This document shows, piece by piece, positions 60,863 through 64,000 of a DNA stretch of 64,000 nucleotides. The stretch's first letter is position 1; each line of letters opens with the position of its first letter. The DNA comes from Leishmania mexicana MHOM/GT/2001/U1103. Taxonomy: Eukaryota; Euglenozoa; Kinetoplastea; Trypanosomatida; Trypanosomatidae. The translations under genes were made by a program, and so were the position numbers. The notes beneath the pieces were generated by a model. The model had not been told where the DNA came from and searched no databases. It saw nothing but the letters and a program-made list of their open reading frames with translations. The stretch covers positions 372,001 to 436,000 of the forward strand of contig NC_018316.1 of the NCBI RefSeq assembly GCF_000234665.1. Reading direction: 5' to 3'.

Positions 60863-63463
60863 ATGCCGCCGAAGCTGACCTCCAAGAACATCTTCGATGC
60901 TCTCTTCGACGAGCTCCCTGCAGATGCCTTCATTGACACCGGGCCGGCCTCTCTCAAGGAGGAGCTCATGCTCGAGGCGGCCGGCATGCTCAGCAGCACT
61001 GGCGAGGGCACCAGAGGTCAAGGCAGTGCCCAGAGGGGCGGTGCCAACGCCTCCAACAGTAGCGGTAGTGGAGGCGGCTCCACGAGCTATCGGCGGCACC
61101 TCCTCCCTTCAACCTTTGTGGCGGCGACGGCGGCCATCGTGCGCTCAAGCAACCGTTCAGCGCTCGTCGCGCCAGAGGACTCCGCAGCTGCTGCAGGCGC
61201 TGCGGCTGCTGAGCAGCGGGATGGCCTGCACGACACCGACGTTCTGGACGCCGAGGACCTTGAGGACGGTACTTCATCGCCGCTGTCGGCACAGGCACGC
61301 CCGCCAGCCTACACTTCGGCGCCTTCACATGCAGCGGAGGTCTGCTGCGCCAGTGTCTTTCGCAGAGTTGACGATGACGTGGATGGCCGAAGTGGGGACC
61401 ACTTTGCAGCGAGGCGGCGCGGCGGCGACGGTGATGCCACGGAGGCGGAACGAGGTTTTGACATGCAGATGGACGCCGAGGACGACGCGGTCAAGGAGGC
61501 CACCAAGTACGCCGGCTGTGTGGCGGAAACGCATGCGACCGAGGAAGCCAACACGGAGCAGCAGCCGGGGTCCTTTGGGCAGCCGATCGGCGGCGGCGGT
61601 AAGCTGAACCCGCTTGATGCTCGTCCTGTAGCGGGCAACGCAGGTGCCGGTATCGGGCCCGGTGTCGGTGTAGTCAACAGTGGCACCGAGTTGTCCGTCA
61701 GCGGCGACGCTGCTGCTGAGAGGACCGTACCTGCGACAGCGACGAGTGTTACCGCGCAGTCGACAGCGGCCATCAAAGCCGCTGAGCTGGTGGCGGTCGG
61801 GGCGTCGTCAGCCGCCGTCTCCGGAGCAGCGAGTCCGCATGGCGAAGGTCAGATCGGCGACCAGGCACTTCCCTCCTACGCGCAAGGTCGATATCAGGCT
61901 CGCGGCGCAGGGTATACATCCGCCAATGGTGGCCAGACCGTATCTGCAGGAGGAGGACCCCTTCTTCAGCGACCTCTCGGCGTTGCCCGCGCACCACAGC
62001 GAGGTGGCACTCTCACGGCGGCCGAGCAGCTTGCCCTCATGCCTCCAGGTCTCGATCGCGTGTACACCGGTGCCTGCGTCATGTATCGCCACCCGAAGAA
62101 CTTTGGCTTCATCTCGCCAGACATGGGCGGGCCGGACGTATTCTTCATCACTGACAGCATTGCCCTCTCCTTCACAAGACTGGCGCTTCGGGCCTTCTAC
62201 CTGCGCAGCGGCATGCCAGTGCCGCCCTCCGTCGCCGCCGCGTATCGTGTCGGGGAGGCAAGCGACAGCTCAACGCCATCTGGCGGAGATGGGACACCGA
62301 TCAAAGGCGCGGCGACAGCTGTGGCGAACTCTGCAACGGCAGCGGACGCGAACAGCACGGTGCCAGCTCAAGTGTCGGCGCCGACCCCCGCGTTCCCCGG
62401 AGCTGCAGCAGGCGTCAGAGCTGCCAGAGATAGACAGGCAACGATTGCCGGCGCCGTGCTTGGCGAGGAAGGCGTTCTCGGGGCCACAGCTGTGTTGGCC
62501 ACTCGGGCGGGGGACGCTGGCGACCGCATTTCCATACCGCCAACCACAGCAGAGGAGCTGACGTGGGCGGAGACGGCTGCTTCTCTGCTTACCAGCGCCA
62601 CCGCGCGGCTTCTCCAGTACCAAGTGGATCAAGGCATCGGCGGCGGCCTTCGGGTTGGGGATCGCATGAGCTTCGTCGTCACCCGCAACCACGCCGCGCG
62701 TGGCGGAAACGGCCGCCTGCTGCGTGCGGAGTTCATCCGCGGTGTGCCGGCGATGCAGCTGGCGATGCCCCTGGAGCAAAGCTGGTTCCACCCGTTGTTC
62801 CCTGGCGCTATCGGCCAGAAGACCAGCGCTCCGTACGGCGCCTCAAGGCCACCACTTCCCCCTCCCTCGTCGTCCTCCGCTGAGGGCGCTGGCAGAGACG
62901 CGTCGAGTACAGGGGAGCCTCTCGCCTCCTTCGACTCTACCTCCACGACCCTCACTCGCTACACCGGCTGCGTGCGCACGTACGACGCAGAGGAGCAGCG
63001 CGGCTACATTCGCTGCGATGAGTCGGATTGCAGCGGTGGCGGCAACACGCCTGATGTCATCTTCTACGCGCACTCGGTGCTTTGGGACTTGATGCGCTGC
63101 CCGCCGTTGAAACGGCAGGTGAGGGAGAGCATGCAGCTGGCCTACAGTGTATGCGGGACGGAGCGGAACGGCAAGTACATCGCTACACTCATCACCACGC
63201 CGGACGGCGAGCCTTTCTGCGAGGAAAATATGACGTTCGCTGAGAACGTGCTGCCATTTTTCATGGCTGAGGGAGGTGGACCGAGCAGGCGGCGTGGACG
63301 TGACGAGGACAGTGGCGGTGTTGGCAGCGGCCGCGCTGTGATGGGCATGGACGGTGGCGCCGGCGCAAGTGCCGAGGGTGTTGGAGGCGACCGCAAGCGT
63401 GCGAAGGCAGCGGAAGACGACATGTTACTCCTCTATGCCGAGGATGACTACCCGTTCATGTAA
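60863..63463 (+). CDS. Protein with two cold-shock-like domains, the first split by a long insert
   Basis: The protein has 866 residues. The ATG at 60863 follows a G-run. Upstream frame is pyrimidine-rich and taken as 5'UTR. The first ~400 residues are Ala/Gly/Ser low complexity with acidic patches. At 401 a cold-shock-like half begins: YTGACVMYRHPKNFGFI, then GGPDVFFITDS (RNP1-like NFGFI, RNP2-like DVFF). The matching second half, LRVGDRMSFVVTRN through GRLLRAEFIRG, appears only at about 596-628. At 700-785 a second domain is continuous: YTGCVRTYDAEEQRGYIRCD, DVIFYAHS, then VCGTERNGKYIATLI. The C-terminus has a basic patch (RRRGRDED; DRKRAKA), a possible nuclear signal, and an acidic end. 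Cold-shock domains bind single-stranded RNA or DNA. RNA binding is inferred here. Confidence 0.85.
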   Translation: MPPKLTSKNIFDALFDELPADAFIDTGPASLKEELMLEAAGMLSSTGEGTRGQGSAQRGGANASNSSGSGGGSTSYRRHLLPSTFVAATAAIVRSSNRSALVAPEDSAAAAGAAAAEQRDGLHDTDVLDAEDLEDGTSSPLSAQARPPAYTSAPSHAAEVCCASVFRRVDDDVDGRSGDHFAARRRGGDGDATEAERGFDMQMDAEDDAVKEATKYAGCVAETHATEEANTEQQPGSFGQPIGGGGKLNPLDARPVAGNAGAGIGPGVGVVNSGTELSVSGDAAAERTVPATATSVTAQSTAAIKAAELVAVGASSAAVSGAASPHGEGQIGDQALPSYAQGRYQARGAGYTSANGGQTVSAGGGPLLQRPLGVARAPQRGGTLTAAEQLALMPPGLDRVYTGACVMYRHPKNFGFISPDMGGPDVFFITDSIALSFTRLALRAFYLRSGMPVPPSVAAAYRVGEASDSSTPSGGDGTPIKGAATAVANSATAADANSTVPAQVSAPTPAFPGAAAGVRAARDRQATIAGAVLGEEGVLGATAVLATRAGDAGDRISIPPTTAEELTWAETAASLLTSATARLLQYQVDQGIGGGLRVGDRMSFVVTRNHAARGGNGRLLRAEFIRGVPAMQLAMPLEQSWFHPLFPGAIGQKTSAPYGASRPPLPPPSSSSAEGAGRDASSTGEPLASFDSTSTTLTRYTGCVRTYDAEEQRGYIRCDESDCSGGGNTPDVIFYAHSVLWDLMRCPPLKRQVRESMQLAYSVCGTERNGKYIATLITTPDGEPFCEENMTFAENVLPFFMAEGGGPSRRRGRDEDSGGVGSGRAVMGMDGGAGASAEGVGGDRKRAKAAEDDMLLLYAEDDYPFM

Positions 63464-64000
63464 CCCTGCGTGTTTGTTAATAGGTCAAGGATAGGGGAGG
63501 AGGCGCGCTTGTGCGTCAGCACTGACGCGGTGCTCGTTGAGGACGCCTGCGCATCCCCTTGACTGTGCTTCGTGCCGTGTCGGTGACCATGGCGCCTCTG
63601 GAAGGAGTGGAGGAGAGGGGTCGATTACCCTTGCCGTGCGAGTCGGCGGCGTGATGGTGTGTAGGTGCGCATTTATCTCGGAACATGCGAAAGAAGAGCT
63701 GCCTTGGTGGCCGTCGGAGTGCTCCTGATCTCTTTTCCTTTTGCCGTGCGCAAGCGCTTGAGGTGTTGGTGCGAGCCGCGCACTCATCGGGTTGCGTGGG
63801 TCAACGGCGGCACTGCGATGGGCCACATCGGATGACGAGCAGCGCACCGTGCCACCGCCCACGCGCCACCTTCGCCCGTTTCCAGATTGATGTCCGAGAT
63901 CCCCGCCGTCGCTCTCTCTGTCTGTCTCGGCTTGCAATACGACCTTCCCCGCTTCTCCCCCCATCTCTACCTTGCCGCGTCTGAGTCTCCTCGACACGCG
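63464..64000. other. 3'UTR/intergenic sequence at the window edge
   Basis: About 540 bases after the last stop. I see no gene; open frames on both strands lack any motif. Confidence 0.6.

Noticed and set aside
63485..63997. 170-codon - strand frame at the right edge
   Set aside because: It opposes the uniform + orientation, has no recognisable domain and begins in 3'UTR sequence of the upstream gene.

Overview
The window looks like nuclear DNA of a Leishmania species, most likely the chromosome 12 region that carries the promastigote surface antigen (PSA, also called PSA-2 or GP46) cluster. Four things support this. The DNA is very GC-rich. Every convincing gene is intronless and on the + strand, as in one long polycistronic unit. 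Genes are separated by kilobase-scale spacers full of polypyrimidine tracts and CA/TG/TA microsatellites, where spliced-leader trans-splicing would occur. The left 16 kb holds leucine-rich-repeat PSA genes. The species cannot be fixed from sequence reading alone.

Positions 1-16595 hold the PSA region. A PSA gene runs in from the left edge and ends in a long Thr/Pro repeat at an assembly gap. A second PSA gene (3017-4561) has an in-frame stop just before its membrane-anchor signal. A second gap and about 3.4 kb of mostly non-coding DNA follow, then a mitochondrial-type gene (8281-9600, probably cytochrome c oxidase subunit IV). Two near-identical complete PSA genes come next (11346-12449 and 14148-15410) in tandem repeat units. 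Positions 16596-19996 show no gene I can support.

Positions 19997-63463 hold a single-copy block, all on +. In order: a large protein of unknown function; a J-domain protein that also carries a C-terminal RING finger; a large coiled-coil protein with PH-like and PDZ-like ends; a single old yellow enzyme (OYE)-type flavin oxidoreductase; a protein made of two OYE domains fused head to tail; a second large unknown protein; two adjacent paralogues with a membrane anchor, a PH-like region and an SMP lipid-transfer domain (TEX2/Nvj2 type); and a protein with two cold-shock-like domains, the first split by a long insert.

The genes do not form a pathway. Neighbouring paralogues (the PSA array, the OYE pair and the SMP pair) show repeated local duplication. 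Because trypanosomatid genes are co-transcribed and individually trans-spliced, adjacency says little about shared function. Domain assignments rest on motifs read by eye. No database search was run.
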